Below, piece after piece: positions 37,610-50,347 of a DNA stretch of 64,000 bases. Origin of the DNA: Pelodera strongyloides (lineage: Eukaryota; Nematoda; Chromadorea; Rhabditida; Rhabditidae); contig JAANDG010000582.1 of the NCBI GenBank assembly GCA_036852015.1, positions 1-64,000 on the forward strand. Reading direction: 5' to 3'. Within the stretch, counting starts at the first letter, position 1; each line of letters opens with the position of its first letter. The position numbers and the translations under genes were made by a program. The notes beneath the pieces are model-generated. The model was given only the letters and a program-made list of their open reading frames with translations, was not told the origin of the DNA and did no database searches.

Positions 37610-40600
37610 CTACCAACACGGATCTCCAAATCTGGCAATCACATTATACGCTTCCTTCAGCTCTGAACGCACCTTTTCTCGGGCGTAGAAAATTGGGCAA
37701 TCGCGTGCTGAGCAATTTACCTGAAACAGTAATAGCATCAGATTTTAGATGTCTATTAATCTTAGACTTACATACTCACTGAAGTAACGGCACAACCCCT
37801 GCTTACAATTTTTTTTAGATGGATCTGTTGGTTGCAACCAATTACAGTATATCCAATTCCTACATTGATAAAGATAAAGTTATCATGTTTGCTCATGCTC
37901 AGTTTGAAGTTTTCTGCTCAAATAGAAACTCCGTTTGGGGAAAAAAGGAGACTATCAAAAAAAAGGGAAAGACTACAGACTACAGACAACAGACTAAAGA
38001 AAAAAAGACTACAGTACCTTATCATGCATCGTCTTGGCACAGTTCTGGCACTCAGTCCACAATCTTCCGAATTGGGTCTCCAGTGAATTTAGCGTTGAAA
38101 CTCTTAAAATAACGCCATTGATTAGGGCGCGTTCGGGATTGATTTTCCGAAAGGAAACTCGGCCAAATCCTCGTTCGGGATGGACATGTTGGAAACGTTC
38201 TAATGCTTGGAGAAAACAAAAAATACAGTATGAATTAGCATGGAAAATTTGAAAAATATGCGCGGGAAACGTTTTTCGCAAGCTAATTCATACAAATTTT
38301 TTGTTTTCTCCAAGCATTGGAACGTTTCCAAAAAATCCATCCCGAACGAGGATTTTGCCGAGTTTCCTTTCGGAAAATCAATCTCGAACGCGCCCTTAAA
38401 GTTATAAGAAAAAAAAAGACTAAATCCATCAGAGTGTACCTTAGTGGCCTAAGGTCCCCGGAGATGACCTCAGCCTATCTCTACGTGGTTCGCGGTTCTT
38501 ACGCATCCACAATTATTCCCCGAATAACATTTTTATGAGAACAACTGACCAACTACCCCTCTCCCGCAAATTAATTTAATAATAATAATAATAATAATTT
38601 ATTACGCTTACGCACAAAGCCAATAAAAAAGACAATGTAACGTGCAGATTGTGTTACACAACTACACATAATAAAGCAGTAGAATACAGATTTGTAGTTT
38701 CGGAATTCGGAATAAAGCATTCCACAAGTAATATATTACCTGGACGCGTAAATTTCATCCTCCTTTGGTTTACAATGGTCACAAGTAGGCTTTGTCTCAT
38801 CCTTCAGCACACTCTTACACCCGAGACAAGTCTTCGACTTTTTCGTAAAGAGCGACAGTCCGCCGACCTGAAAATACAGTTGTGTATTCTACAGTACACA
38901 ATTGACTACAGAAACTACTGTACAGTTGTGTACTGACTACTGTACAGTTGTGTAAAATAGTCCTACGTAATACAGTAATACTGTACTCCAGGACAGAAAA
39001 AAAGCTACACGATTAAAAACAAACCATAACGATGTATCTCAGAACATACCTCTTCACTCTTCACCTCGAAACGGATAAATAATAGATAATACATACACAA
39101 CGGAAATCTATTCAGAACAAGCCTATACACCCTAGTCGAGCCAAAGAGAAGTTCTGTTCCTACTATGAGAACAATGTCGAAGAAAAGAAACATGAAAAAA
39201 GAAACAAACCTTTGACTGTACAACCGTCTTAACACGCGTGTGTTCTCCTTGGGTGAGGATCTATAAAGAGATTTGAATAAAAAATAACACACACGGCAAC
39301 TTGCTAAAGTCAGAGTTTCGCACCGCGCACACCCTTTGGAATGGCAGGATCAAAACAAAAAACTCTGTTAGCCACAAAAAAACCCCACAAATATTACCTT
39401 TTCAGCGTTGTCTCCCACGACCGGATCAAAAATACGAGCCAACGGTTTCGCGAGTTGATTCGTCAAGTAATACCTGATTTGCGTAGATAATCGTATTTAA
39501 ACATATGAACTCACTGGACTGCGGATGATGGTTAGATTGCTTATCAGATGGCTACTTTACTTCTTATAACACAATGTTTCATGAACAGGGTAATAAGGCG
39601 CATTATACGTCCAGTTTGTTACGAAAGCAACTTGAATCTTTATATACAACAAAATACTGAGAACAAAATAATACAAATGTTGCACCAAATTAGGAATCCC
39701 TTACTTGAAATCGATCGGAATGTTATTCTGAAGCACATATGTTGGGTCTTCAGCCTTCTCATGTGCCGCAACATTCTTCGCCGCCGCAACTGAAATGCAA
39801 ATACTTCTTGCTTCAGCTCTTCATCAGAATTGTAGCACAATTTTCACATACCAGTAACCAGAACATCTTCATCAGAATGATTTTAGCACACTTTTCACAA
39901 AACGTTTTCACACAAACTTGCTTTGTAAGATAAAGACGTTTTTTTGCTCAGTTGAGACTAGGCATAGCCCAAGACCAGAGAAAACAAGTAAGAGATAATT
40001 CACAGTTTCAAAATTTTTTTCGAGCTCCGAGCCCACTGCGCTACAATGAATCAACGAAAATGGTACTTACTAATCACATAAGGTACACGATCTCCAAGCC
40101 TTGGGGCGGATCCAGGATCACGTTTCCGCATACGTGCGGCAAGTTCCACGTGTGCCTGTTTCGCTTGGTACTTCTGGAAAGAGTACTTACTGTTAGACCA
40201 AACTACTAAACGCTAATAATTCAGACTAATAAGCCACTAAGCAAACGCAGGACGTTGTTCTGTACCACCCTTATAATAAAGGAGCACGCTCCTGAAGCGT
40301 CAAAGATTTATTAACAATAAATCGCACTGAAAATTGAAATCAATAAAGATTACATGGAGCATATGAATATGACAAAAATCGCAGGACAACAACACACGCT
40401 CTTCAAATTCAAAGTTCAAAGCCTAGTTTGGTTTCCATACTAATTTCTGTACCAAACCAGTTGTCAGTCAGATGCCAGATTTCGAGAAAGCGGAAAAGAG
40501 GACAAAATACCAACCTCACCACTCTTCGTCAGCTCCTTGCTGATAATCAGCATGGAGATATCGATCCTGTTGCACAAAAGATCAGAGATCTGTTTCTTCG

Positions 40601-43600
40601 CATAGGCCAGCGCAGCTAAACATAAACAATTAAGCTAATTTCTAATTTTCCCCGTTTCCATTACAAAGTGGTACTTAAATACAAATTACAAACGAAAGTT
40701 TCGAAAAGGTCGTCTTTGTCGTTAACTTACGGTATATCAACAATAAGGTTCCTTTACATAAGAATAAAGAATGTAATTTAAAAAAAAATAAGATAAAGCT
40801 CACAACGTTACACATTACGCCACAAGGGACAATGGCTTAGACCTCTTGCAGGCAGTGAAAGACAGCACACATCAAAACTATGCTAAATGGGTATATCTGT
40901 TCCGCCAATAAAATCAAGATCAGATTATCTCAAAATCCAAATCCAAAAACGCTAACCATCCTTGTTTCTGTCGATCAGCAGCTTTTCTAAACATGTGCCG
41001 AGTACCTTAGCAACCAGAGGGCAATTGTCACGACGAACTGTCTCGAGACCCTAAAGAACCACAGTAAGGTTCGGCCGCTAGCGGCGCTAATTGTCATTCA
41101 CTCTCACTCATCGTTAGGCACTCGGTATCGGTCAATATGTCAAGCTATATATAAACCAATCGTATCTCAATCCAAGCTCATAGATTTTCATCACTCTAGT
41201 GACGCCGTATAGCCGTATGCACGAACAGTGAAAGGCTTAGGAGAATTTGTCTCTACGTGTCTCTGATTCGTGCGATCTTTCTCTCATCTCCTACTGGAGA
41301 TGGGAGCATATTCCCAGTGTCCGGCCACAGGGGCCCAATAGTTTCCCTACTGTGTGCAGTGTGTGCTCAAGTCTACAGTATCTACCCCTACAGTAAAACA
41401 TGAACTCATCCGTATGCAAATATTGTAAATGGCATTAACAAAACAAAATCCCAACCTTGCAATCCATCTTGTCGTGCTTGTCGGGCTTCGTGAAGTACAA
41501 ACCGGCGTAGCGCTTCTTGTTGATTAGCAAGTAGGGGAAGTAGACCTAAATTATAAGTAAACGTGCCACCTCGAAGTGACAAGACAAGTCGCGTTACAAC
41601 AACAAAACAAAACAGTGACGGCCAATAACAATAATAATAAAATATACACAATACATTCCATATTCAAATCCTCAAACTCATTCCCCTACCTTTTCATCAA
41701 CTTCACCTTCACGGGCGCTTTAAAGCGAAACACCGGCTGGTTTTTGAAACGCATTGCGTACACCTGCTTTCTTATGCAGCATTTGCAAATGAGCAAAAAC
41801 CCAATTAGACCCCCACTTTGCATAAATGCATAGAAAAGCAAGTACTTGAGATGCGTTTCAAAAACCGGTCGGTATTTCGCTTTAAATAACTAGCATGTAC
41901 AATGCAAACACGACAGTACTTACTCATACAGAGCAACAAAAACATATAGCAATGCCACAAAATGGACAAAATGAAACCCGTACCTTTTCAAATTCCAATT
42001 TAATAGGCGCTGTGAAAATCTTGCTGACTTCTGTGGCCGCGTGTTGTCCAATCTCCATTGCCTGTGCCACTGTTTCCACGCCGAATTTCACCATCACAGA
42101 ATCGGTGTCACCGTAAATCACCTAGAAAAACCTTTATATTGAAAATCTAAGAATCCTAAACATAATAAAAAGGGAATTAGATTATTAGATTGCCCATGCC
42201 CAATACTTCTGGAAATATCTCATGACAGGAATCCCAAAACCCCAAGTGCAAACGGGGACGTCAGTAAAGTCTGATTACCAAAAAGTAATCTAGAAACCAC
42301 ATGTTACATCATGTGAACCCATCATGCGAACCAAGTGAGATTTTGTTCATTTCACGCGCACAAACATCACAGAATACACTACAGTTAATAAAATAAAATA
42401 AAAATTAAACCAAATCAAATAGTAACACACAAACTAACCTTCGCATCTTCCGGACACTTTCCATCCATCGCTCCCTTCTTATACGAGCTTTCCACTGTAT
42501 TCTTTGTCAGTTCAATCATTTGACGTCCGAAAGCGGTGACCGACTGTGAGATCTCCAGACACGGCAGTTTACCCACTGTAGCGCCGGTGAAACCATAAAC
42601 CGAATTGGCAGAAATCTAAAACAAATACTAATCATTTTCATACAAGCTCAGAGCTTTATATGGTTTTCTATCAGCTAATTCCTTGAACTAACTTTTAGTT
42701 TTACATGATTTTCTATCAGCTAATTCCTTGAACTAACTTTTAGTTTTACATGATTTTCTATCAGCTAATTCCTTGAACTAACTTTTAGTTTTACATGATT
42801 TTCTATCAGCTAATTCCTTGAACTAACTTTTAGTTTTACATGATTTTCTATCAGCTAATTCCTTGAACTAACTTTTAGTTTTACACAATTTTCGAACAGC
42901 TAATTCCATGAACTAACTTTTAGTTTTACATGATTTTCTATCAGCTAATTCCATGAACTAAACAACAAGTTCGAATCATCATTAATTCAGTTCCACTCAA
43001 CTTGGCAAAGAGACCTAAAAAACTATATTCATCAAAATGACCTAGCAATTGAAACCGAGGTGAAACACCGTGAAATTGAATCGTACGTTCAACTAGTCAA
43101 AGTTTGGAACGTCCCACTAACTCCCACATTTCGCTATCATCGCCTGGAACCTTTGGGCATCTAATTTCCGCAAGTGAAAAGCCAAACGATTACCTTCAAC
43201 GCAAGCTGTCGACCATTAAGCACCATTTTCTTAAAATCGTCCGTCTCGTTCTTCAGATCATTCTTTGCGCGCTTCCTGTAACAATATGCACACACAGAAA
43301 CGTAATCACTATGCAAACCGCAAACATGTACGGTATATAAATCGAGCGAAACACGCTGATTTTCACCCGATCCACACACTATTGAGACACCTTTATTATA
43401 TGGCTTACTTATTCTAGACCTTTCATTTACGAATTCCTCTGTATTTCTTTGCGTATTTTCTCTCCCTTATTGAGGGACGAGTTCGAGATTTCGAGAGAAT
43501 TAAATGAGTAAAATTGAGGTTTCTGTAACATTTTACAACAGAATACAGTACGGGATTTTGCTCACCACGTTATAAATTTGCCAAGATTATGGATTACTAA

Positions 43601-46600
43601 ACCAAGTCACTAAGTATGTAGAATGAACACCAGTGGTGTTCATTCTACATACTTAGTGTACACCAGTGACACTTTATCATGCTTACCGCCTTACCGGCCT
43701 ACCGTAACGTGGACAACCAACAAACAAACTAACAAACCTGGCACCTAAGAGGTCCTCCAAAATCACAGGCAACAGTCCGCGACGGTGTTCTGTTGTGCAA
43801 AAATAGTTACCGGACGGAGTTTTTATATAATCCTTACCCTCTTCACCCAACGGACTCTAAAAGAAAAAAAAAGAAATTTAAAAATATCACGAAATACACA
43901 AGTACAATAAAAACCAAATTTTCAAAAGTGTGAATTTGCCCAAAAACACAGTTGTGCTTAGCAAAGCCGTCGCTATAGCCGTCCTAAGTCCCTGGTACTT
44001 ATACATGAGAGCGTACCTTCAACAAAGTTGTGTAGCAGAGATTATGTGCAATCATAATCGATGGGTATAGTGAAGCAAAATCGAGCGTGGCAATTGGAGT
44101 GTTGTAGAATCCACGGATTGGTTCAATGACGGTAGCGCCTTCGTAGCTAAAAATGGATAATCATCATAAAATAAAATGTAAAACACTCATCCTTTAATCA
44201 ACATGCAGATGGGTCTTAACAACACACTATTACAGTAACACGGCTCAGAAAACCTACAAACTACATATATTAATCAATACCTACGGAAAGCTTGAAGAAA
44301 GCTTGAACAAGAACGACGTAAGAAGGAATTGAATAGAACTAATTCCCAACTCACCCCACGTCTTCACCACCTCCCTGAGCTTCAATGACTGGGAGAAAGA
44401 AGTGTTCCTTCTTGCACTTTCTCAACATCATGGACAGAATCTAGGAATGTAGTAAATTAGGAATAAATACTAGATTATCTTTAATTATTCGTTTGAATTG
44501 GCAAAACCAGGTTTATTTTTAGGAAATGGTCAGCTTCAGCGTTAAGCTTGCCAACAATAATTCCCATTATTCCCAAGGGGAGCGGAATATACTTGTTGCA
44601 CAATGTTTTTCAAACACATTTTTTGCGTTCCCGTCTAGGACAAGAGCAAGAGCTGAGTTCTTTCTTGCAACCTAAAAATTCTAGAAACTAATCACGCTGT
44701 GTTACGTGGTACATGATATGTGAGAAGGATTTCTGGTTCTACATCACAAATCCTCTAGCTAATGGTAAGATAAGGTAAGGTAAGTAGAGATTATCCAATG
44801 TTCGTACCTTGATCTGCTGTCCTCTTGAAAGGAGATAATTAATCGGAACTCCCGTCACCCTCGCCATTTCCATGTAATTGATAATTGACATCAGTTTGTC
44901 CAAGATACGCAGTGGGAGAGCCGCGTCCTTCATACAGTAGATTGCAAGCCTGAAATTCGCTGAGTCATAGAAGTCGTCCAGCCTTCCAGCTTCCACCCAG
45001 AGGCCATATTCACCATTCACCACTAAATTCCCCATGGGGAATTCCCCGACTTTTTCTCTGCGTGGCCCACATTAGAATGATATTTCCTGCCCCAGGGACT
45101 CTTTCCCCAAGGGACAGAGTGGTGAATATGGCCTCAGTATCAGTAGTCTATAGTCTCTGCGAGCCGAGACAGAATAGAATAACAAATACCATCACTACAA
45201 AGAGCCAAAGGTCAGAAACAAAAAATATCCCACCGCCTCCTACTCTGGTCGTCTCCGCACTGTAGGTCGGGAATAATGCTATGTTCAACGTCTTCCTTTT
45301 GTTCGGACAAAAAGTGGTAAGAGACCGAGTTGAGGGTGTAACTTCGAAGTTTGTAGTCACGGAGCACAACCTAAGATTCACATTCCATTTTGCATATACT
45401 TCGCATACTTTAAAGTAGTCTCTAAGTCTCTATCCTCGCAATTGAGCTGCGGCTGCGAACCTAACCTCATTTATTCTCAGTTTCAAGTAGTCGCTCTAAT
45501 GGACAAATACATGAACCTTACATTTTAGTTGAATAAGAAAATATCATTATATCATACAAACATCAAAGCACGAAAGCACATACCTGCAATACATCAAAAA
45601 TGATGCGTCCATGAATGTCAATGTTCTTATTTACACGCGAACCCATTTGTTTACTTGACAGTGTAGATTCACGGACCTGTAACAAGAGATGTAACTAAAT
45701 TTCATTTCGATCTTTCCCTTAATACAGAGGAACATATGCAAAAAACTATAAGACAAAAACTTGACAGTACGGGGAAAATATTAGGTAACGCCAATAAACA
45801 CCTACCGAAGAAGCCTTATCACGCAGGCGCCCAAGGAAAGCAACTTGTGGCAGTTTCAAGGTCTAAAAACAAAATATGTAAGAAAAACATACACTGGCAA
45901 AAACTGAACACTGATTCAGTGTCCTCCTACAACACGATAACACTGCACTAGAAGATTTCTAGAAAAGAACCATCTTCTAAAACGCTAAACGCTATCACCA
46001 AACATTTGCCGATGGACACCGGGGAAACAGGAAACTTACTTTGGCTCGATCCAAAATGTAGGGTAAATCAAAGTTCAAAATATTGTAACCGGTCAGAATG
46101 TCAGGGTCAACCTTGCGAACGAAATCTGCCCAACTGAAACGAAAAATTAATAAACCTAAAAAAAAACTATGATTACACCCGTACATAATCAAGATACTCA
46201 AATAAGAATGCAAGTAAGAATGTACTTAATGTTAACACCGACAATATGACATTGCATACAACTTAAACCTCTGAATCAACTATAATAAACAAATGAACAA
46301 ACCTTTCCAAAAGGTTCTGCTCCGTTGCGCATTCAATAATATCCGAACCGATCACAGGAGAACAGGTACCCAGAACAAAACAGCATCGAATAAAGGGCTC
46401 CGACTGAAACAAATTGACAGTTTAAACTTAAATAAATACACGAAAAAAACGACAAAGTTTACGTAAGAATTCAGTTGTCCACGATGTGTTTAAAAAAACA
46501 GGCCCGTATTTCGCTTTAAAGTAAAAAACATGGCAACTTACTTGTCCTTCTACCTTGACCATGCACGCAATCTGAATCACTGGATCATGTTCTGGCTCGG

Positions 46601-49600
46601 GAAACACTCCTGAAACGGTTTACATAAATCAACACACTCACACGAAACAATAAGATGCTTACATCTAACAAACTACGCCTTCTATTATTTCGCATAGACA
46701 TAGGTAGCAAAGCACGACAATTGACTTAATAATGAAATATGAAAATTTATTTAATAAAGTAGCCTGTCAACGTGTCCCTGACCCTGATACTCGACTCGGA
46801 ACCCACGAATCGAAGGACTGAAGAAATAGCAAAACCACTAACCCCGTCGTCCCATACATTCGATATCAAAAGATAATGTCCTCAATGGTGCAACTTTGCC
46901 CCATTCACCTTCGGGTTCATGCACAATTAAGTCTCGCACATTGACTTCGACTTCCAATTGTGAACTGAAATTAGGTTACTAACATAAGGAATGACATACT
47001 AAAACCGCTTATACTATTAAAGCGAAATCGGTTTTTGAAAGCAAGTTCTTACGTATTTATGCTAAGTAACTCGAACTTAGCTCAATTTTTATTCTAATTT
47101 ATACTCATTTGCACATGCTGCGTAAAACTACAAGTGTTCACGATGCGTTTTAAAAACCCGCAAGTATATCGCTTTAAATTTATTAACACACTGAGGTGGA
47201 AAATTAACATACCGCAATATTCAATAATTAAACTAATTAAGTGAATATAATAAGTGTTCTCCACAAAAAAATAAAAATAAAAAACGATATCAACTTACTT
47301 TGATTGCTGCCTGTTTTTCAGGATCCTCGCCTTTTCAACCGGAACTTCAATCCAGCCACAGCCAACCACACCGGTCTGGGCCATGAACTTCACCTCGGCA
47401 TCGATATTCGACTCGAATAGGCTGGCTACCTAACCCAATTATAGATGGGTCTGAGTCTTGACTCTTGACTATCTATTTTCTCAAAGTCTCAAACAACAAT
47501 AACAATCTCAAAATTTGATTAACTTTATATCATTCAAGCTCGATATCCTAGCTTTTTGTTCAGCAAAATAAGCAAAAAGTACGTTGAAATGCCTAACAAT
47601 TGTGATATTTGGTTTTGGGAATATATGTGGACTAAAGGGGAGCGGTGAAGAGTTACAACACCATTGAATTAATTTAATTATTAACAAATTGTCAACCTCA
47701 CCGAAATGTTTCCATTTCCCATTAGATTCACTCCAACTTTCAGTTCTTGTCTGGCCTTGTGTAAAGTGGAAGTTGTTCCTGATACCTTGATAAAGGGCGT
47801 TTTCTTGTCCGAACCTAAAAAAACGGAAAATGATATTTCCTTATTAGTTTGAACATTAAAACTTGTTAATTATTTAGATTTAGAGCGGTGTAAAAACCGG
47901 TTTTTAAACCATAATTTGAATTACCAGGTAGTGTACGAAGCATATGTCTACTGTACGATTTTTGAGTCTAATTATACTCATTTGCATTAAACATATGGGA
48001 TTGTAGTTGTTCAACATACGCTTCAAAAACCGGTTGGTATACCGCTTTAAAGATTTGTTAAATAGATTCACAAGTGCAATATTCAGAGCACCACGATGGG
48101 AGTCGAATATGTGCGTCCAGAAAAAAAAGAAATTAAAACGCAGCAGCGCAGGAGGACCTCACTAGAACACAGAACCCACCTTTGTATGAGTACAGTCCCT
48201 CGCCATGAACGATTTTTAAATGAACCAGGTTTTCAGCAACTTTATCCGCCATATTGGAATTCGAACTGGATCTACGCAAATTTGCCGCCACAGCAGCATT
48301 TAAATGGCGTTGAGCAACATCTGTAAATAAGGTCTTGATGTTGAAAGGCTAATATATTATAGTCGTATGGTGTTGTAGTGGATATGTGCAAAGTACTTAT
48401 TGTTAGATTCAAGAACCCAGACGCTTTCCGTGAATTAGGTTGATGTAACGCGGTGCACTTTACCAAGTTAATATTTTAACTGATAGAGAAGATAAAGAGA
48501 AAAGATCTTACCCAAATGTTCTGGTGCAAATCCGGATGGTGCTTGGAAGTAAAAATAGGGGAAGTAGTCGGTGACAACAATGCAAGCAGAATTTCCTTCC
48601 ATGGTGATACCTTAACTATTTCGATTTTCTTTGCTCTGGTCTTATGAGAGAGATCTCGCATATCGTTTTCTAGTTGCACTTTATTGCGCAAAAAAAAAGT
48701 TTTTATAGAATAACACATAGTCAACATAACATGTCGGCGGAACGAAACCTGTCCACCTGCACGAAAAATAATACAAGTGAGAAATGTGCTAATGGACGCA
48801 CTGAATTGAACAAAATCCCCACGTACCAAAAATTCGAACATTAGTCCGATCGTACGAATTTTGCGATCCTGCTTCAAAATAAGTCTCGATGTCTAGAACC
48901 TGAAATTGGAAAAGATTCATGAACGGATTCCGACTATAATTATGGCGCGACCTGTCCTGGGCCCTAGAGCCATAGACCCTGCCTTACGGGATCTTAAAGG
49001 GATCGGTTCACCTTAAATTGTGTCTGTTTTTTTTGTTTCTTTATTTTCTATAAGGGATAATAAAAATTTGAAATACAAAAAGTAGTGTTCAATTTCAATA
49101 CTCACGAAGATATTGGGTGATAAAGTGGTCGATTGATCGGTCCGAAAAGCAAAAAGGGCAATTGTTCTGCCTTGTTTGTATAGAGACAATTACCCTTTTT
49201 GCATTCGGGGCCGATCAATCCACCACTTTATCACCCAATATCTTCGTGAGTATTGAAACTGAACACTACTTTTTGTATTCCAAATTTTTATTATCCCTTA
49301 TAGAAAATAAAGAAACAAAAAAAACAGACACAATTTAAGGTGAACCGATCCCAGATCCCTTTAACCTCCCCTGCCGTTTCATGTTTTTCGTGTTGTTTTC
49401 CTCGCTTCTCTCTAATAGGTCAATTGCTATATATCTTAATGATATATATGAATATCATAAACAACGGTGCAGAAAAGTACCTGGATGGCAATACAATCCT
49501 GCTTCGCGATAGGGGAAACCTCATTTCGTTTCCATTTGCTCTGGTCCAACACGGGCTTTTTGGTTGGTGAAGAAAGTTTCGCTGAAACGACAATGACATA

Positions 49601-49803
49601 GAACATGTCAACACAAAATCTAATGATAATAAATTGTCGTACTTTTCCCTTAGCCAGCACAAGACTCTGTATTCGAGACAACAGCGTCACCTACCTAGTT
49701 TTTCCAAATGAGCTTCGTATTCTCCCTTTTCTGCAGGCTCTTCCTTGCGACGTTTCGGTGCATGTTCCGGTTGTGGCGCTCCGCGTTTTGTACTCTGTGA
49801 CAT
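37610..49803 (-). CDS. POLD1: DNA polymerase delta catalytic subunit
   Basis: Thirty-one exons, all in phase: 49695-49803, 49481-49581, 48827-48899, 48512-48610, 48180-48320, 47702-47814, 47299-47429, 46843-46964, 46542-46609, 46303-46403, 46040-46133, 45806-45862, 45584-45676, 45234-45370, 44808-44949, 44355-44440, 44017-44146, 43738-43856, 43194-43275, 42439-42615, 41984-42121, 41456-41545, 40957-41050, 40515-40615, 40071-40173, 39705-39789, 39398-39473, 39210-39260, 38740-38867, 38018-38102, 37610-37720. The product has 1,078 residues (human about 1,107). Visible in order: a basic KRRK nuclear-targeting stretch; exonuclease motifs SFDIEC (near 288), [11 protein letters not shown] (near 370) and YCMKD (near 483); polymerase motif [22 protein letters not shown] and C YGDTDS (near 728); then the cysteine clusters CysA (CLGC...CDHC) and CysB (CQNC...CSARDC), the latter the iron-sulfur site known in B-family replicases. 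All catalytic acids are present, so it should be an active proofreading replicase. Donors and acceptors are canonical except two TTAAG acceptors (48611, 38103). Confidence 0.97.
38124..38397. repeat. Family E fold-back element
   Basis: About 274 bases; inverted arms begin AGGGCGCGTTCGGGATTGAT and contain TTTCCGAAAGGAAACTCGG. It sits in POLD1 intron 30, 22 bases upstream (minus strand) of the exon 30 acceptor. Related to 54219-54652. Confidence 0.85.
41718..41885. repeat. Family A fold-back element
   Basis: TTTAAAGCGAAACACCGGCT / ACCGGTCGGTATTTCGCTTT with TTTTTGAAACGCAT inside. POLD1 intron 21. Confidence 0.8.
42659..42957. repeat. 45-base tandem repeat, about 6.6 copies
   Basis: The unit is TGATTTTCTATCAGCTAATT plus CCTTGAACTAACTTTTAGTT plus TTACA. 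Copies are nearly identical; the sixth differs at several bases. POLD1 intron 19, 43 bases upstream of exon 20. Confidence 0.93.
43608..43658. repeat. Perfect palindrome with 25-base arms
   Basis: Arms CACTAAGTATGTAGAATGAA-CACCA and the exact inverse are separated by one base. POLD1 intron 18. Confidence 0.9.
45000..45136. repeat. Family B fold-back element
   Basis: GAGGCCATATTCACCATTCA ... CCCCATGGGGAATTCCCC ... GGTGAATATGGCCTC. POLD1 intron 14, about 50 bases upstream of exon 15. Confidence 0.82.
46468..46521. repeat. Family A right end only
   Basis: AAGAATTCAGTTGTCCACGA followed by TTTAAAAAAACAGG and CCCGTATTTCGCTTTAAA. No left arm. It ends about 20 bases before POLD1 exon 9. Confidence 0.7.
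47016..47177. repeat. Family A fold-back element
   Basis: ATTAAAGCGAAATCGGTTTT ... GATGCGTTTTAAAAACCC ... TATCGCTTTAAA, with a TATACTCATTTGCACATGC centre. POLD1 intron 7. Confidence 0.75.
47881..48050. repeat. Divergent family A-like fold-back element
   Basis: AGCGGTGTAAAAACCGGTTT ... CAAAAACCGGTTGGTATACC then GCTTTAA. Same plan as family A but with different arm ends. POLD1 intron 5. Confidence 0.65.
48993..49365. repeat. Family F: 373-base near-perfect palindromic element
   Basis: Two arms of about 170 bases, starting TTAAAGGGATC and ending GATCCCTTTAA, contain TTCACCTTAAATTGTGTCTG and its inverse, with a short loop near 49170. The arms differ at only a handful of sites. POLD1 intron 2. 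Confidence 0.88.
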
Positions 49804-50347
49804 GCTTATTCTCGGCGGAAAGTATTCATTCACGGGACCTAAACTGTTCAAGCATGAAATGCCAGGACATGGTCACGAAACATTGCCACATCCACCAAAA
49901 CATAGTCCGAACAAACTACTCAACTGTTACAACGAATGTAATAATAAACCAATATTGTACAACGAATGTAATATACAAACGGAAAAATTTGCGTTGCCGC
50001 GCAAAAAAAAGTACATCGGATCAAGAACACGTCGTCGTCGTGGTGTCGTGAATGGAAAAAAGCGGGAAAGTTGGTGTATTTGCTAGACGACGCTAAAAGT
50101 ACCGTACACCTACTAAAAATACGCAGGGAAAGGAGTATGTACGCAGCCAAACTGGAATATCGTACTTTTCAAAAGGAAAATTCTGATTTTTTGTATTTTT
50201 TATGCGTGAAAAATGTATTTGGAGTGTGCAATATTTTTATTTTTGCTGCAGATGAACAGTTATTGCAAATAACTACTCTAAATTGTGCTAAATTTGTTGC
50301 ATTTTTTTACCTTGCTTCGTTCATTTTTACTTTATTTTCAGGGTACC
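49804..50347. promoter_or_regulatory. Shared divergent upstream region of POLD1 and RPL5
   Basis: 544 bases between the POLD1 start (minus) and the RPL5 start (plus). The RPL5 ATG lies six bases after a strong TTTATTTTCAG acceptor, so either a 5' UTR intron or trans-splicing of a leader is likely. No TATA box is evident. Confidence 0.5.

Noticed and set aside
42659..42957. Regular repeats considered as a CRISPR-like array
   Set aside because: The units are contiguous with no spacers and lie in an intron of a nematode gene.
44739..45035. Reading the whole 98-codon frame as one POLD1 exon
   Set aside because: The TTTCAG acceptor at 44950 and the exon at 45234-45370 restore the conserved RRRLAIYC junction; the extra part is intron and family B repeat.
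49745..50086. Plus-strand frame opposite POLD1 exon 1
   Set aside because: It is antisense to the POLD1 start exon and continues into the promoter; no splice or domain support.
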